A stretch of 64,000 nucleotides of DNA. Source: Lachnospiraceae bacterium C6A11. Its GTDB lineage: Bacteria > Bacillota > Clostridia > Lachnospirales > Lachnospiraceae. Each line of letters begins with the position of its first letter. The first letter of the stretch is position 1. Below the pieces are notes generated by a model. That model had not been told where the DNA came from and did not search any database. It was given only the letters and a program-made list of their open reading frames with translations. The position numbers were made by a program, and so were the translations under genes. Positions 7,523 to 16,437 of this stretch are shown in pieces. The stretch lies in the NCBI GenBank assembly GCA_000702245.1, contig JNKY01000016.1:124001-188000 (forward strand). The letters run 5' to 3'.

Positions 7523-9517
7523 ATGAGAAAGATAATAGCACTCGTGGTCTTAAAGCCACAAAGAGATTACAATCTGGATATCATTAACAGGCTCAGGGAT
7601 GAACTGTACGACAAGGGCTACGGCCTTATGGTATTTGGTTCATTTACTGATCTTACCGCCAAGGATATGAATGACTATGGCGAGAGAAGCGTTCTGGAGC
7701 TTATCCCTTATGACAGGCTTTCGGGACTTATTATCATGTACGGAACCTTCCAGGATACGCCGAAGGCCGATAATATCATCAAGAATGCCAAGATGCGCGG
7801 CATTCCGGTGGTGTGCCTTGACTATGACCTGCCGGGTATCCCGAGCGTGAATTATGACTACAAGAATGGATTTGGACAGGTTGTCAGCCATGTTATCGAA
7901 TTCCATAAGTGCAGAAGGGTTTACATGATCGCGGGCCTTAAGGACAATCCGTATTCTGACGACCGCATAAATGTATTTAAGAAGATCTGCAAGGAGAACG
8001 GTATCTCCGACGAGGATTCGCTGGTTTATTACGGCAGATTCTGGGGACCTTCCGCAAAGCAGTGTATAGAGGAAATGTTTGATTCCGGAGTACCGCTTCC
8101 GGATGCTATCTGCGCTGCGAACGACACGATGGCTGTTGCTGTAATAGAGCAGCTTGCTCTTCACGGCATCAGGGTTCCGGAGGATATGATAGTCAGTGGT
8201 ATGGACGGCATAGATATCGGTATTTACAATAAGCCGAGACTTACGACTGTAGATACAGATTCGGACAGATTGTGCAAGGATGCTGCGGCGAAGATTGTTA
8301 AGCTGATCGAGGGAAATGCCATCAGCGAGCCGCGACTCACGAGAGTGCCTATGAAGCTCTGTATTCATGCAAGCTGTGGCTGTAATATGGATACCTCTCC
8401 TAATATCAGTAAGAGGATGATCGAGCTTGAGGACGGAATAGGCAAGGTTGTGGGAAATGAAACACACCTTACGAAGATGAAGAATAAGATGCTCAGCGTC
8501 AGCAGAAAGGATCTCTTCAAGGCTCTTGCCTCATATATTTCGGATCATACCTGGGTCGTTGTAAACTCATCCTTCTGGGATAATGTCCAGGGTACGGTTG
8601 AAGACTTCGATTACGAGCACGATATGAATCATTTCGACGAGGATCTTATCGCTGAGATATATAAGCCTGAGGCAGACGGGAATAAAGAAACCAGAGATCA
8701 GGCGGATTACGAGGATCGCTGCGAATACGGCATACATTTCAACAGGAATGATATACTTCCACATTTAGAGGAGGTATTTGAGAAGAAGGGCGTAGTTATA
8801 TTTGTTCCTATCAATTTCCAGAACGAGGTAATAGGCTACTTTGCGTTCTGTGATAAGGATACAAGTGTTAACTCGCTGAAGGGAGCTTATTATTCGTCAC
8901 TCCTCTGCCAGAACATCTCGACGATACTTCGTGTTGTGAGAGACAGAGAGACTTCGGACAAGCTGATGTCGGTACTGAGGAATTCCTACAGTGTTCTGCA
9001 GGAGATCTCGATTCATGATCAGCTCACCGGACTTCTCAACCGCCGCGGACTTACGCAGGTCCTTGATGAGATGTGCGAGAAGGAAGGCGCGGACAGGAAG
9101 GTCCTTATCTACAGCTATATCGATATCGATGGTTTTAAGATGATCAATGATATGTGGGGACATGATGAGGGCGATGAGGCTCTGAAGGATGTTGCCGGAG
9201 TTATAAATGATGTTGCCGGAAGGTTCAGTAATTTCACGGCCGGTAGGATCGGCGGCGATGAGTTCGTTATAGCGGGTGCCGCGGACAGTGATATTTCCGA
9301 TGTTTATCTGGAAACACTGCAGGACGCTGTCGACAGACTGAACAGCCGCAGCGAGAAGAAATACCTTATCGAGCTTTCTGTCGGTAAGGTTGTTAAGGAC
9401 GGCTTCACAGCCGAAAATGTACGCGAGAGTATCAAGGATGCTGACCGCGACATGTATCAGGTTAAGAAAAACCGCAAGCAGCTGAAGATGAAGATCGAGG
9501 ATGAAGACGCTGAATGA
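7523..9517 (+). CDS. Sugar-binding-protein-like sensor with C-terminal GGDEF diguanylate cyclase
   Basis: 664 residues with no membrane segment. Residues 1-290 resemble the periplasmic-binding-protein fold of LacI/GalR regulators without the HTH: SGLIIMYGTF, VVCLDYDLPGIPSVNYDYKNG, PDAICAANDTMAVAVIEQL and VSGMDGIDIG. Residues ~300-490 are a GAF-like middle part. The cyclase domain starts at HDQLTGLLNRRG and carries the intact active site GGDEF at 577-581, so it probably makes cyclic di-GMP. The product-inhibition RxxD site at the usual position is absent (FSNF there). The inference is that a cytoplasmic ligand, perhaps a sugar, controls c-di-GMP output. Divergent from the aminotransferase gene. 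Confidence 0.88.
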   Translation: MRKIIALVVLKPQRDYNLDIINRLRDELYDKGYGLMVFGSFTDLTAKDMNDYGERSVLELIPYDRLSGLIIMYGTFQDTPKADNIIKNAKMRGIPVVCLDYDLPGIPSVNYDYKNGFGQVVSHVIEFHKCRRVYMIAGLKDNPYSDDRINVFKKICKENGISDEDSLVYYGRFWGPSAKQCIEEMFDSGVPLPDAICAANDTMAVAVIEQLALHGIRVPEDMIVSGMDGIDIGIYNKPRLTTVDTDSDRLCKDAAAKIVKLIEGNAISEPRLTRVPMKLCIHASCGCNMDTSPNISKRMIELEDGIGKVVGNETHLTKMKNKMLSVSRKDLFKALASYISDHTWVVVNSSFWDNVQGTVEDFDYEHDMNHFDEDLIAEIYKPEADGNKETRDQADYEDRCEYGIHFNRNDILPHLEEVFEKKGVVIFVPINFQNEVIGYFAFCDKDTSVNSLKGAYYSSLLCQNISTILRVVRDRETSDKLMSVLRNSYSVLQEISIHDQLTGLLNRRGLTQVLDEMCEKEGADRKVLIYSYIDIDGFKMINDMWGHDEGDEALKDVAGVINDVAGRFSNFTAGRIGGDEFVIAGAADSDISDVYLETLQDAVDRLNSRSEKKYLIELSVGKVVKDGFTAENVRESIKDADRDMYQVKKNRKQLKMKIEDEDAE

Positions 9518-9583
9518 TGAGCGGAGAGTTCGGCTGATGCCGGCGATGGTTCGGTAGAGAAAAGGGCTGCGATGGAGATTAAA

Positions 9584-10354
9584 ATGAGAATATTTGAAAC
9601 ACATGCGCATTATGATGATGAAGCATTTGATGCTGACAGGACTGCCGTTATAGAAAGACTGCAGTCCTTTGGCATTGATAGGGTAGTAAATATAGGATCG
9701 AATATGGCGACCTCGAGGACGACCGACAGGCTGACACGTGAGTACGACTTTTTTTACGGGGCGGTCGGAGTTCATCCGAGTGACTGCGAAGATATGACGG
9801 AGGCGGATATCGAGGAGCTGAAGAGTCTCGCGGCGGCGAACAAAAAGATCGTTGCAATAGGCGAGATTGGGCTCGATTATCACTGGCCGGAGCCGGGGAA
9901 GGAAGTACAGCAGAAGTGGTTCAGGCGTCAGCTTGAGCTTGCCCGCGAGATCGGACTTCCGGTGGTAATACATTCAAGAGATGCCGCAAATGATACCATG
10001 GCAATCCTTGAGGAAGAGGAGGCCGGAGAGATAGGTGGTGTCATGCATTGCTATTCCTATACGAAGGAGCTTGCGGAGAGAGTCCTCAGGATGGGGCTTT
10101 ACATAGGTGTCGGTGGTGTGTTAACCTTCAAGAATGCCAGAAAGCTGGTGGAGACGGTTGAGGCGACTCCGCTTGACAGGATAGTCATCGAGACTGACAG
10201 TCCGTATCTTGCGCCGGAACCTAACAGAGGAAAGAGGAATAATTCCGCAAACCTAAGATACGTTGTGGCAAAGCTTGCCGAGATAAAGGGCATCACGCCG
10301 GAGGAGGCTGCTGAGGCTACCTACGAAAACGCGATGAGAATGTACAGGATATAA
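9584..10354 (+). CDS. tatD: TatD-family metal-dependent hydrolase
   Basis: TIM-barrel metallohydrolase; family members are 3'-5' DNases or deacylases. 256 residues from the chosen ATG at 9584, which has GGAG 6 bases upstream; an ATG 12 bp earlier has no site. Metal motifs in order: ETHAHYDD (H7, H9), GEIGLDYHW, IHSRDA, MHCYSY and ETDSPYLAP. Followed 17 bp later by rsmA, an adjacency common in Firmicutes, where tatD, rnmV and ksgA cluster; rnmV is not present between them here. Confidence 0.93.
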   Translation: MRIFETHAHYDDEAFDADRTAVIERLQSFGIDRVVNIGSNMATSRTTDRLTREYDFFYGAVGVHPSDCEDMTEADIEELKSLAAANKKIVAIGEIGLDYHWPEPGKEVQQKWFRRQLELAREIGLPVVIHSRDAANDTMAILEEEEAGEIGGVMHCYSYTKELAERVLRMGLYIGVGGVLTFKNARKLVETVEATPLDRIVIETDSPYLAPEPNRGKRNNSANLRYVVAKLAEIKGITPEEAAEATYENAMRMYRI

Positions 10355-10371
10355 AAGATCAGGAGAGATAT

Positions 10372-11370
10372 ATGATCCCGGATAATGAAAAGCTCAGTAA
10401 CCCGCAGGTTACGATAGCTGCGATAAAAAAATACGGTTTTAATTTTCAGAAGAAATTCGGACAGAACTTTCTGATAGATGATCATGTTATAAAGAAGATC
10501 ATCAAGGCGGCGGATATCACGAAGGATGATATCGTTGTTGAAATAGGTCCCGGAATGGGAACTCTGACCCAGTATCTTGCCGAGGCGGCGGGACAGGTCA
10601 TCGCTGTCGAGATAGATACCAAGCTGCTGCCGATACTCGCAGAAACACTGGCTGCTTATGATAATGTAACAGTCATCAACGAGGATATATTGAAGTGCGA
10701 CATTGAAGCGCTTGTTGAAAAGGTCAGGGCTGAGAAAACCTCGTCAGGTTCTGAAACAGTAGAAACGAAAACAGAGTCGGAAACTGATGCAGGCAAAACG
10801 GAAACGATGGCTGAGACTGAGGGACAAGAGTGTACAGGAAACGGCGGTCTGAGCGGCGTCAAGGTTGTTGCAAATCTGCCGTATTATATAACAACTCCTA
10901 TAATCATGGGACTTTTTGAGAAACATGTTCCGGCTGAAAGCATAACAGTCATGGTGCAGAAAGAAGTTGCCGACAGAATGAATGCCGCACCGGGCGGCAA
11001 GGATTACGGCGCCCTTTCGCTGGCTGTGCAGTATTATTCCGAAACCTACATCGCCGCAAATGTACCACCTAACTGCTTCATCCCGAGACCAGGAGTCGGT
11101 TCTGCGGTCATCAGGCTTACAAAGCATGAGAAGGCGCCTATGGAGGTTAAGGACGAGGCGCTTATGTTCCGCCTGATCCACGCTTCCTTCGAGCAGAGAA
11201 GGAAGACTCTGAAGAACGGCATCGGAAATGCTGAGCTTTCCGGCATCACGAAGGAGATGGTCGGAGAGGCTCTTATCGAGATGGGACTTGACGAAAATAT
11301 CCGTGGTGAGAGGCTGAGTCTTACCGAGTTTGCGCATCTTGCGGATATTTTGTATGATAAGTCACGTTAA
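10372..11370 (+). CDS. rsmA: 16S rRNA dimethyladenosine transferase with a low-complexity insert
   Basis: Dimethylates A1518 and A1519 of 16S rRNA using S-adenosylmethionine. Motifs: KKFGQNFLIDDHVI (27-40), EIGPGMGTLT (57-66), NEDILK (103-108) and NLPYYITTPII (168-178, the NLPY catalytic motif). 332 residues against roughly 270-290 in most bacteria. The excess is one block at ~121-162 (nt ~10732-10857), rich in Ser, Thr, Glu and Gly, between the NEDILK acidic motif and the NLPY strand. It would form an exposed loop near the active site face. The rest of the enzyme looks intact. Confidence 0.95.
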   Translation: MIPDNEKLSNPQVTIAAIKKYGFNFQKKFGQNFLIDDHVIKKIIKAADITKDDIVVEIGPGMGTLTQYLAEAAGQVIAVEIDTKLLPILAETLAAYDNVTVINEDILKCDIEALVEKVRAEKTSSGSETVETKTESETDAGKTETMAETEGQECTGNGGLSGVKVVANLPYYITTPIIMGLFEKHVPAESITVMVQKEVADRMNAAPGGKDYGALSLAVQYYSETYIAANVPPNCFIPRPGVGSAVIRLTKHEKAPMEVKDEALMFRLIHASFEQRRKTLKNGIGNAELSGITKEMVGEALIEMGLDENIRGERLSLTEFAHLADILYDKSR

Positions 11371-11399
11371 CCGGGACAGATACGAAGGATAATGATCAA

Positions 11400-11891
11400 A
11401 TGATGTCAGAAGATGAAAAATACATGCATGAGGCACTGCGTCTTGCGAGAAAGGCTGAGGCAAACGGTGACGTTCCAATAGGCTGCGTGATCGTATTTGA
11501 CGGAAAGGTCATAGGGCGCGGATATAACAGGAGAAATAAGGATAAGTCCACTCTTGCACATGCAGAACTTATAGCAATGAAAAAAGCCGGGAAGATAATA
11601 GGCGACTGGAGGCTTGAGGGCTGCAGGATGTATGTGACCCTTGAACCGTGCCAGATGTGTGCGGGAGCGATAGTGCAGGCGCGCATCCCCGAGGTGGTGA
11701 TAGGCTGTATGAACCCGAAGGCCGGGTGCGCAGGCTCGATCATCAATCTCCTGGATATGAAGCAGTTCAATCACCAGGTTGAGGTGACGAGGGGCGTCTG
11801 CGAAGAGGAGTGTTCGACGATGCTCAGCAGCTTTTTTTCAAAGCTGAGAAAGAGCAAGAAGAATGCAGAAGCCGGAGGAGCAGAGGAGTAA
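11400..11891 (+). CDS. tadA: tRNA adenosine(34) deaminase
   Basis: Converts A34 to inosine in tRNA-Arg(ACG). 163 residues. Zinc deaminase signature: HAE at 54-56 (H54 ligand, E56 proton shuttle) and PCQMCAG at 83-89 (C84 and C87 ligands). DVPIGCVIV at 24-32 is the usual N-terminal strand. Two adjacent ATG codons at the start; AAGGA lies about 10 bases upstream of the first. The SRP RNA gene follows directly, the same neighbour as in Bacillus. Confidence 0.95.
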   Translation: MMSEDEKYMHEALRLARKAEANGDVPIGCVIVFDGKVIGRGYNRRNKDKSTLAHAELIAMKKAGKIIGDWRLEGCRMYVTLEPCQMCAGAIVQARIPEVVIGCMNPKAGCAGSIINLLDMKQFNHQVEVTRGVCEEECSTMLSSFFSKLRKSKKNAEAGGAEE

Positions 11892-11925
11892 GAGGCTGAA
11901 CGGTATTGGTCAGAAAAAACAAAAC

Positions 11926-11954
11926 TTGACGTAAAGCCTTCTCTTGAGTATACT
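11926..11954 (+). promoter_or_regulatory. Sigma-A promoter of the SRP RNA gene
   Basis: TTGACG at 11926-11931, a 17-base spacer and TATACT at 11949-11954. The predicted start, about 11961, lies roughly 12 bases before the first paired base of the RNA, consistent with a short 5' leader that is removed. Confidence 0.85.
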
Positions 11955-11972
11955 AACTATGTTTTAAAATTT

Positions 11973-12234
11973 CCGTGCAGCCGGGGAGTTAGCGGTGCCC
12001 TGAACCTGCAATCCGCTATAGCAGGGGTGATGGCTGGCCTAGGGTCGAATTCTGTAGGGCTGCCCTCGGTAAGTGATGTTGATATCTGGGTCTTACGCGA
12101 CAGAAATCTATGAACCGTGTCAGGTTGGGAACAAAGCAGCACTAAGTAGAACCTTCTGGGTGACGTGAGGGTGCCTGGGTTGAGTTAACTGCTGAGGTAA
12201 CGCCTATTGGTTCTTCTCAAAGCGAGCCGCACGG
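11973..12234 (+). ncRNA. ffs: Signal recognition particle RNA, large Bacillus/Clostridia type
   Basis: About 262 nt. The ends pair (CCGTGC at 11973-11978 with GCACGG at 12229-12234, helix 5 base). The 5' part has the Alu-like fold, with GCCGGGGAGTTAGCGGTGCC and CTGAACCTGCAATCC. The S-domain helix 8 is clear at ~12117-12150: GTCAGGTTGGGAACAAAGCA with its internal loop, GGAA-type tetraloop and AGCAGCACTAAG return. A T-rich run follows the 3' end. The RNA scaffolds Ffh in co-translational membrane targeting. The next gene is not dnaX as in many Firmicutes but an HD protein. Confidence 0.93.
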
Positions 12235-12405
12235 TTTTTATATTAAATACGTCCAATTCCTTAAAAATCGGAAGGTTTTACAATAATATTTGTGCATGTT
12301 TTTGTAAATAATAGCAAATTTTTTATGGAAATATAAAACGGAACGTGATAATATAATATATAATGTATTTGCTGGGGCAATTATGCTTCAGATAAGGGGC
12401 TAAAA

Positions 12406-12996
12406 ATGAATTATTCAGAAGTGATAGATTTTGTAAAAAAGAAAACCGCTGAGATCGGTCGACCTGCAAATTATCCTTTCAGAAGCAGGTACGAGCATAT
12501 CATGCGTGTATACAGGTGGGCTATCAGACTTCAGGCAAAGCTGGGAGGAGACCTTGATATCATAGTTCTTTCGGCACTGCTTCACGATGTTGGTTGGGAA
12601 GAAGGAAGACCGCATGAAGAGGTAAGTGCAGAGATAGCTGTTGAATATCTCGACAGTATCGGCGTTGACCCTGAGAAGATCAAGCGCGTCGGCGAGATAA
12701 TCATGAAGCATGAGGACAAGGATACGACCGATGATCTTTCCATTGAGTGCAGGATAGTTATGGATGCGGACCTTCTCGATGAGATAGGAGCCGTTGAGAT
12801 CATATGGGACTGCATGGCAACTGCGTTGGAGCCGGAGGCAAGTTATAAGAGAGCTTACTACAGGATTAAGGAGTATTACAGAGGTAATAAGCCGAAGATC
12901 AAGAGATGTAAGACGGATCCGGGGCGTGCCGAGTTTACGAAACGTATGCAGTTGATAGAGAATTACATATATCAGCTCGAAAGAGAACTTTTCTAA
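12406..12996 (+). CDS. HD-domain hydrolase
   Basis: 196-residue cytoplasmic HD-superfamily protein. The metal-binding set is visible: H31 (RYEHIMRV), H60-D61 (ALLHDVGW), H70 and a later Asp in IVMDADLLDEIG (~124-130). Such small proteins hydrolyse phosphomonoesters or phosphodiesters; the substrate is unknown. The upstream 170 bp is AT-rich and contains TATAAT-like sequence (around 12350). The ORF is followed 20 bp later by an unknown membrane-anchored protein, probably co-transcribed. Confidence 0.85.
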   Translation: MNYSEVIDFVKKKTAEIGRPANYPFRSRYEHIMRVYRWAIRLQAKLGGDLDIIVLSALLHDVGWEEGRPHEEVSAEIAVEYLDSIGVDPEKIKRVGEIIMKHEDKDTTDDLSIECRIVMDADLLDEIGAVEIIWDCMATALEPEASYKRAYYRIKEYYRGNKPKIKRCKTDPGRAEFTKRMQLIENYIYQLERELF

Positions 12997-13015
12997 TTAA
13001 TGGGAGGATTTAAAA

Positions 13016-13546
13016 ATGGTTAACAAGTTGATCAGAATCTTAGTAGCGATTGCGATAGTCTTCGGACTTCTTTTTGCGGCATATAAATTACTTCCGCTCA
13101 ACCTTACAGGTGGCGTAAGACAGTGGCTTCAGGAAACATTTGAGAGCAGCACCAAGAAGGTAGCTGACGCAGCCAGAGGAACTTACGTAGCAACCTACGA
13201 CCCAACAACAAAGAGAACAGTAGCAAGTAAGGTTACATACAAAGATCTGATGGAAAAGAACTGCAACAGCGTTTCATGGTATGTTAAGAAGAAAGCTGCA
13301 GGCGGATACACAGTAGAGGTTAACGGTTACAAGGTAACTATCCAGGTAGACGATCCTATTACACCAAATAACTCAAAGACATGGACAGAGGCTCATCTGA
13401 AGCTTGATATGGACATGATAGAGGAAGGAGGAGTTTACCAGCTTGTCGGAGTTACAGCAACAGTAAATGATGATAAGCAGGATGACACCTACACAAGTAT
13501 GATCATCGATGATCTTCTCTCAAAGGTTAGTTCAGGGGGAGAATAA
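13016..13546 (+). CDS. Unknown membrane-anchored protein
   Basis: 176 residues. Residues 4-25 form one hydrophobic helix without a lipobox or clear signal-peptidase site, so an uncleaved N-terminal anchor is likely, with an extracytoplasmic domain rich in beta-strand patterns (YKVTIQVDDPITPNNSKTW, GVYQLVGVTATVNDD). A good GGGAGG site precedes the ATG. I do not recognise the family. It ends at a strong terminator, and its only operon partner is the HD protein. Confidence 0.65.
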   Translation: MVNKLIRILVAIAIVFGLLFAAYKLLPLNLTGGVRQWLQETFESSTKKVADAARGTYVATYDPTTKRTVASKVTYKDLMEKNCNSVSWYVKKKAAGGYTVEVNGYKVTIQVDDPITPNNSKTWTEAHLKLDMDMIEEGGVYQLVGVTATVNDDKQDDTYTSMIIDDLLSKVSSGGE

Positions 13547-13565
13547 ATCGAACTGTAGAGAGTAT

Positions 13566-13595
13566 AAGAAAAGCACCCGGCTGGGTGCTTTTCTT
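13566..13595 (+). terminator. Strong rho-independent terminator
   Basis: Perfect 13-bp stem: AAGAAAAGCACCC at 13566-13578 and GGGTGCTTTTCTT at 13583-13595 with a four-base loop. The T-rich 3' arm serves as the U tract. Ends the HD/membrane-protein transcript. Confidence 0.9.
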
Positions 13596-13608
13596 ATGTA
13601 TTAATATA

Positions 13609-13660
13609 AAAAAACATGTCCGCACGGCAGTTTGAAAATACTTCTGCAGACATGTTTTTT
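13609..13660 (-). terminator. Terminator for murG (readable on both strands)
   Basis: An ACATGTCcGCA arm near 13614 pairs with TGCaGACATGT ending near 13655; the stem is flanked by A-runs and T-runs on both sides. It lies 10 bp beyond the murG stop codon. Confidence 0.75.
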
Positions 13661-13669
13661 TAATGATAT

Positions 13670-14743
13670 TTAATTATGAGAAACAAGCTCTTCGATCATG
13701 TTTGTTATGATATCGATGGCGTTGCTCTGACGGCTTGATTCCATTGCCTTGATGTATTTGTCGCGGTCTGCGAAGGTTTCGTCAATAGCCTTGACAAGTC
13801 CCGCAGGGGAAAGGTCTTCCTCCTTGATGACCTTGCTGTAGCCGCTCTTCTCAAAGGACTGTGCATTCAGTATCTGGTCGCCGCGGCTGGCCGCAAGAGA
13901 AAGAGGTATAAGGATATTTGGCTTCCTGAGTGCCAGAAGCTCGCAGATCGCATTTGCGCCGGCTCTTGAGATTGCAATATCGGAAAGTGCGAAGAGATCG
14001 GCCAACTCCTTCTTTATATATTCGTATTGAACATAACCCTTCTTGCCGTCGTTGGCTTTATTTGCCTTGCCTTTGCCGCAGAGGTGGATGATGTTATATT
14101 TCTCAAGAAGTTCGTCCAGACATGCTGAAAGAGTATCATTTATAACCTGGCTGCCTGTGCTGCCGCCGATAAAGAGGATAACAGGCTTATCATCCGTGAA
14201 GCCGCAGAACTTCTTGGCAGCTTCCTTATCACCGGTGAAAAGCTCGGTTCTTATAGGGGTTCCTGTAACAACAGCCTTTCCCTCAGGGAGATTCTTCTGG
14301 GTTTCAGGGAAGTTGCAGCATATTTTTGTTGCCTTCGGAAGCGCAAGCTTATTTGCGAGTCCCGGAGTCATATCCGATTCGTGGAGGATTACCGGAATCT
14401 TCTTCTTCGCAGCGGCGCGTGCAACAGGCACACTTACGAAGCCTCCCTTTGAAAATACTATATCCGGCTTCAGTTTCTTCATCAGCTTCTTCGACTGGAA
14501 ATATCCTCTAAGAACCTTGAAAGGATCGATGAAATTCCTGAGGTCGAAATATCTTCTCAGCTTTCCTGAGGATATTCCGTAGTAAGGGATACCCAGCTCC
14601 TCAATAAGCTTTTTTTCTATACCGTCGTAGCTTCCTACGTAGCTTATCTCGTAGCCAAGCTCTTTAAGACGCGGCATAAGCGCTATATTTGGCGTAACAT
14701 GTCCGGCAGTTCCGCCGCCGGTAAGTATTATCTTCTTCATCAC
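13670..14743 (-). CDS. murG: Lipid II synthase (UDP-GlcNAc transferase to lipid I)
   Basis: Adds GlcNAc to undecaprenyl-PP-MurNAc-pentapeptide on the cytoplasmic membrane face. 357 residues, normal. GT28 motifs: [11 protein letters not shown] (9-19), [10 protein letters not shown] and [14 protein letters not shown] in the N-terminal half, then [21 protein letters not shown] and [12 protein letters not shown] in the C-terminal UDP-GlcNAc half. It is outside a dcw cluster here, standing alone between terminators on the minus strand. Confidence 0.95.
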   Translation of the reverse strand: MMKKIILTGGGTAGHVTPNIALMPRLKELGYEISYVGSYDGIEKKLIEELGIPYYGISSGKLRRYFDLRNFIDPFKVLRGYFQSKKLMKKLKPDIVFSKGGFVSVPVARAAAKKKIPVILHESDMTPGLANKLALPKATKICCNFPETQKNLPEGKAVVTGTPIRTELFTGDKEAAKKFCGFTDDKPVILFIGGSTGSQVINDTLSACLDELLEKYNIIHLCGKGKANKANDGKKGYVQYEYIKKELADLFALSDIAISRAGANAICELLALRKPNILIPLSLAASRGDQILNAQSFEKSGYSKVIKEEDLSPAGLVKAIDETFADRDKYIKAMESSRQSNAIDIITNMIEELVSHN

Positions 14744-14930
14744 AGCATTCTCCTGATATTATTATCTGAATATACGGACCGCGCAGCATTTGTATTATGC
14801 AAAAACCAGTATGCTCCAAAGAAAGTGCCGCGGTCATAACCGATTATAGTCTTATATTCCGCTAATTGCAAATACAAGAACGCCGGAACAGACACTGCAC
14901 GTTATTTCACAGACTTTTTTTATTTTTTTA

Positions 14931-14959
14931 TTGTAAATCAAAGGGCTTTTTGCTATTAT
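14931..14959 (+). promoter_or_regulatory. Promoter of pgi
   Basis: TTGTAA at 14931-14936, 17-base spacer, TATTAT at 14954-14959. The predicted transcription start near 14966 lies beyond an in-frame ATG at 14963, which helps rule that codon out as the start of pgi. Confidence 0.75.
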
Positions 14960-15034
14960 CTATTGGAATATGTAATGAAAGAGCGCCCGGAGAACGATAA
15001 ACGGACGCTAAAAGATAAAGGAGTATATAAAACA

Positions 15035-16393
15035 ATGTCACAGAAGATTAATTTTGATTTCAGCAATGCAAAGTTCATGGCAAGTGATGCAGATGTTGAG
15101 GCAATCAAGTCACGCATCGAAGCAGCAGAGAAGACTCTTGTTGAGAGAACAGGAGAGGGAAATGACTTCCTCGGATGGATAGACCTTCCTGTTAACTATG
15201 ATAAGGAAGAGTTTGAGAGGATCAAGAAGGCAGCAGCTAAGATCCAGTCAGATTCAGATGTCCTTCTCGTTATCGGTATCGGCGGTTCATACCTCGGCGC
15301 CAGAGCAACAATCGAGGCACTTCGTCATTCCTTCTATAATATGGTAGACAAGAGCATTCGTAAGACACCTGAGATCTATTACTGCGGAAACAACCTTAGC
15401 AGCACATATTATGCAGAGCTTGTTGATGTACTTGCAGGTAAGGATTTCTCAATAAATGTAATCAGTAAGTCAGGTACAACAACAGAGTGCTCAGTTGCAT
15501 TCAGAATCTTCAAGGAGCTCCTTGAGAAGAAATACGGCAAGGCAGAGGCTTCAAAGAGAATCTACGCAACAACAGATAAGGCAAAGGGAGCTCTTAAGAC
15601 TCTCTCTAACTCAGAGGGTTACGAGACCTTCGTAGTTCCTGATGATGTAGGAGGAAGATTCTCGGTTCTTACAGCAGTAGGCCTTCTTCCAATCGCTGTT
15701 TCAGGCGCAGACATCGATCTTCTTATGCAGGGTGCTGCAAACGGAAGAGAGTACTGCTTAAATACAGCATTTGACGACAATGATGTTCTTAAATATGCCG
15801 CAGTTAGAAATATCCTTCATGAGAAGGCAGGACTTGGCATGGAGATCCTTGGAAACTTCGAACCATCACTTCACTATGTATCAGAGTGGTGGAAGCAGCT
15901 CTACGGAGAGAGCGAGGGTAAGGACGGCAAGGGTATCTTCCCTACAGCTGTTGACTTCACAACAGACCTTCACTCACTCGGACAGTTCATCCAGGAGGGT
16001 ACAAAGAACCACTTCGAGACTTTCATCAATGTTCTTAACCCAAGAAAGACTGTTACAATGCAGCTTGAGGAGACAGATCTTGACGGTCTTAATTATCTTG
16101 CAGGCAAGGATGTTGATTTCATCAATAAGTGTGCAATGAACGGAACTATCCTCGCTCACGTTGACGGAAACGTTCCAAACATCAGAATAGATATGGAAAC
16201 AATCGACGAGCTTTCACTTGGCGAGCTCTTCTACAAGTTTGAGTTTGCATGTGGTGTAAGCGGATATACACTTGGTGTTAATCCATTCAACCAGCCGGGC
16301 GTTGAGAGCTACAAGAAGAACATGTTCGCTCTTCTCGGAAAGCCGGGCTACGAAGAGAAGACAGCAGAGCTTAAGAAGAGACTTGGTGAGTAA
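15035..16393 (+). CDS. pgi: Glucose-6-phosphate isomerase
   Basis: Interconverts glucose-6-P and fructose-6-P. 452 residues from ATG 15035, which has AAAGGAG upstream. Motifs: [43 protein letters not shown] and the C-terminal [14 protein letters not shown]. Codon choice is visibly more uniform (ACA, GCA, CTT) than in neighbouring genes, as expected for a highly expressed glycolytic gene. It starts a run of plus-strand genes that reaches rlmD. Confidence 0.95.
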   Translation: MSQKINFDFSNAKFMASDADVEAIKSRIEAAEKTLVERTGEGNDFLGWIDLPVNYDKEEFERIKKAAAKIQSDSDVLLVIGIGGSYLGARATIEALRHSFYNMVDKSIRKTPEIYYCGNNLSSTYYAELVDVLAGKDFSINVISKSGTTTECSVAFRIFKELLEKKYGKAEASKRIYATTDKAKGALKTLSNSEGYETFVVPDDVGGRFSVLTAVGLLPIAVSGADIDLLMQGAANGREYCLNTAFDDNDVLKYAAVRNILHEKAGLGMEILGNFEPSLHYVSEWWKQLYGESEGKDGKGIFPTAVDFTTDLHSLGQFIQEGTKNHFETFINVLNPRKTVTMQLEETDLDGLNYLAGKDVDFINKCAMNGTILAHVDGNVPNIRIDMETIDELSLGELFYKFEFACGVSGYTLGVNPFNQPGVESYKKNMFALLGKPGYEEKTAELKKRLGE

Positions 16394-16437
16394 TCACCGG
16401 TCATTATACGGAAGTAATAATAAACAGTGGTGGAAAT

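Noticed and set aside
14963-15034. Longer N-terminus for Pgi from ATG 14963
   Set aside because: The codon lies at the predicted transcription start and has no ribosome site; ATG 15035 has a good AAAGGAG.
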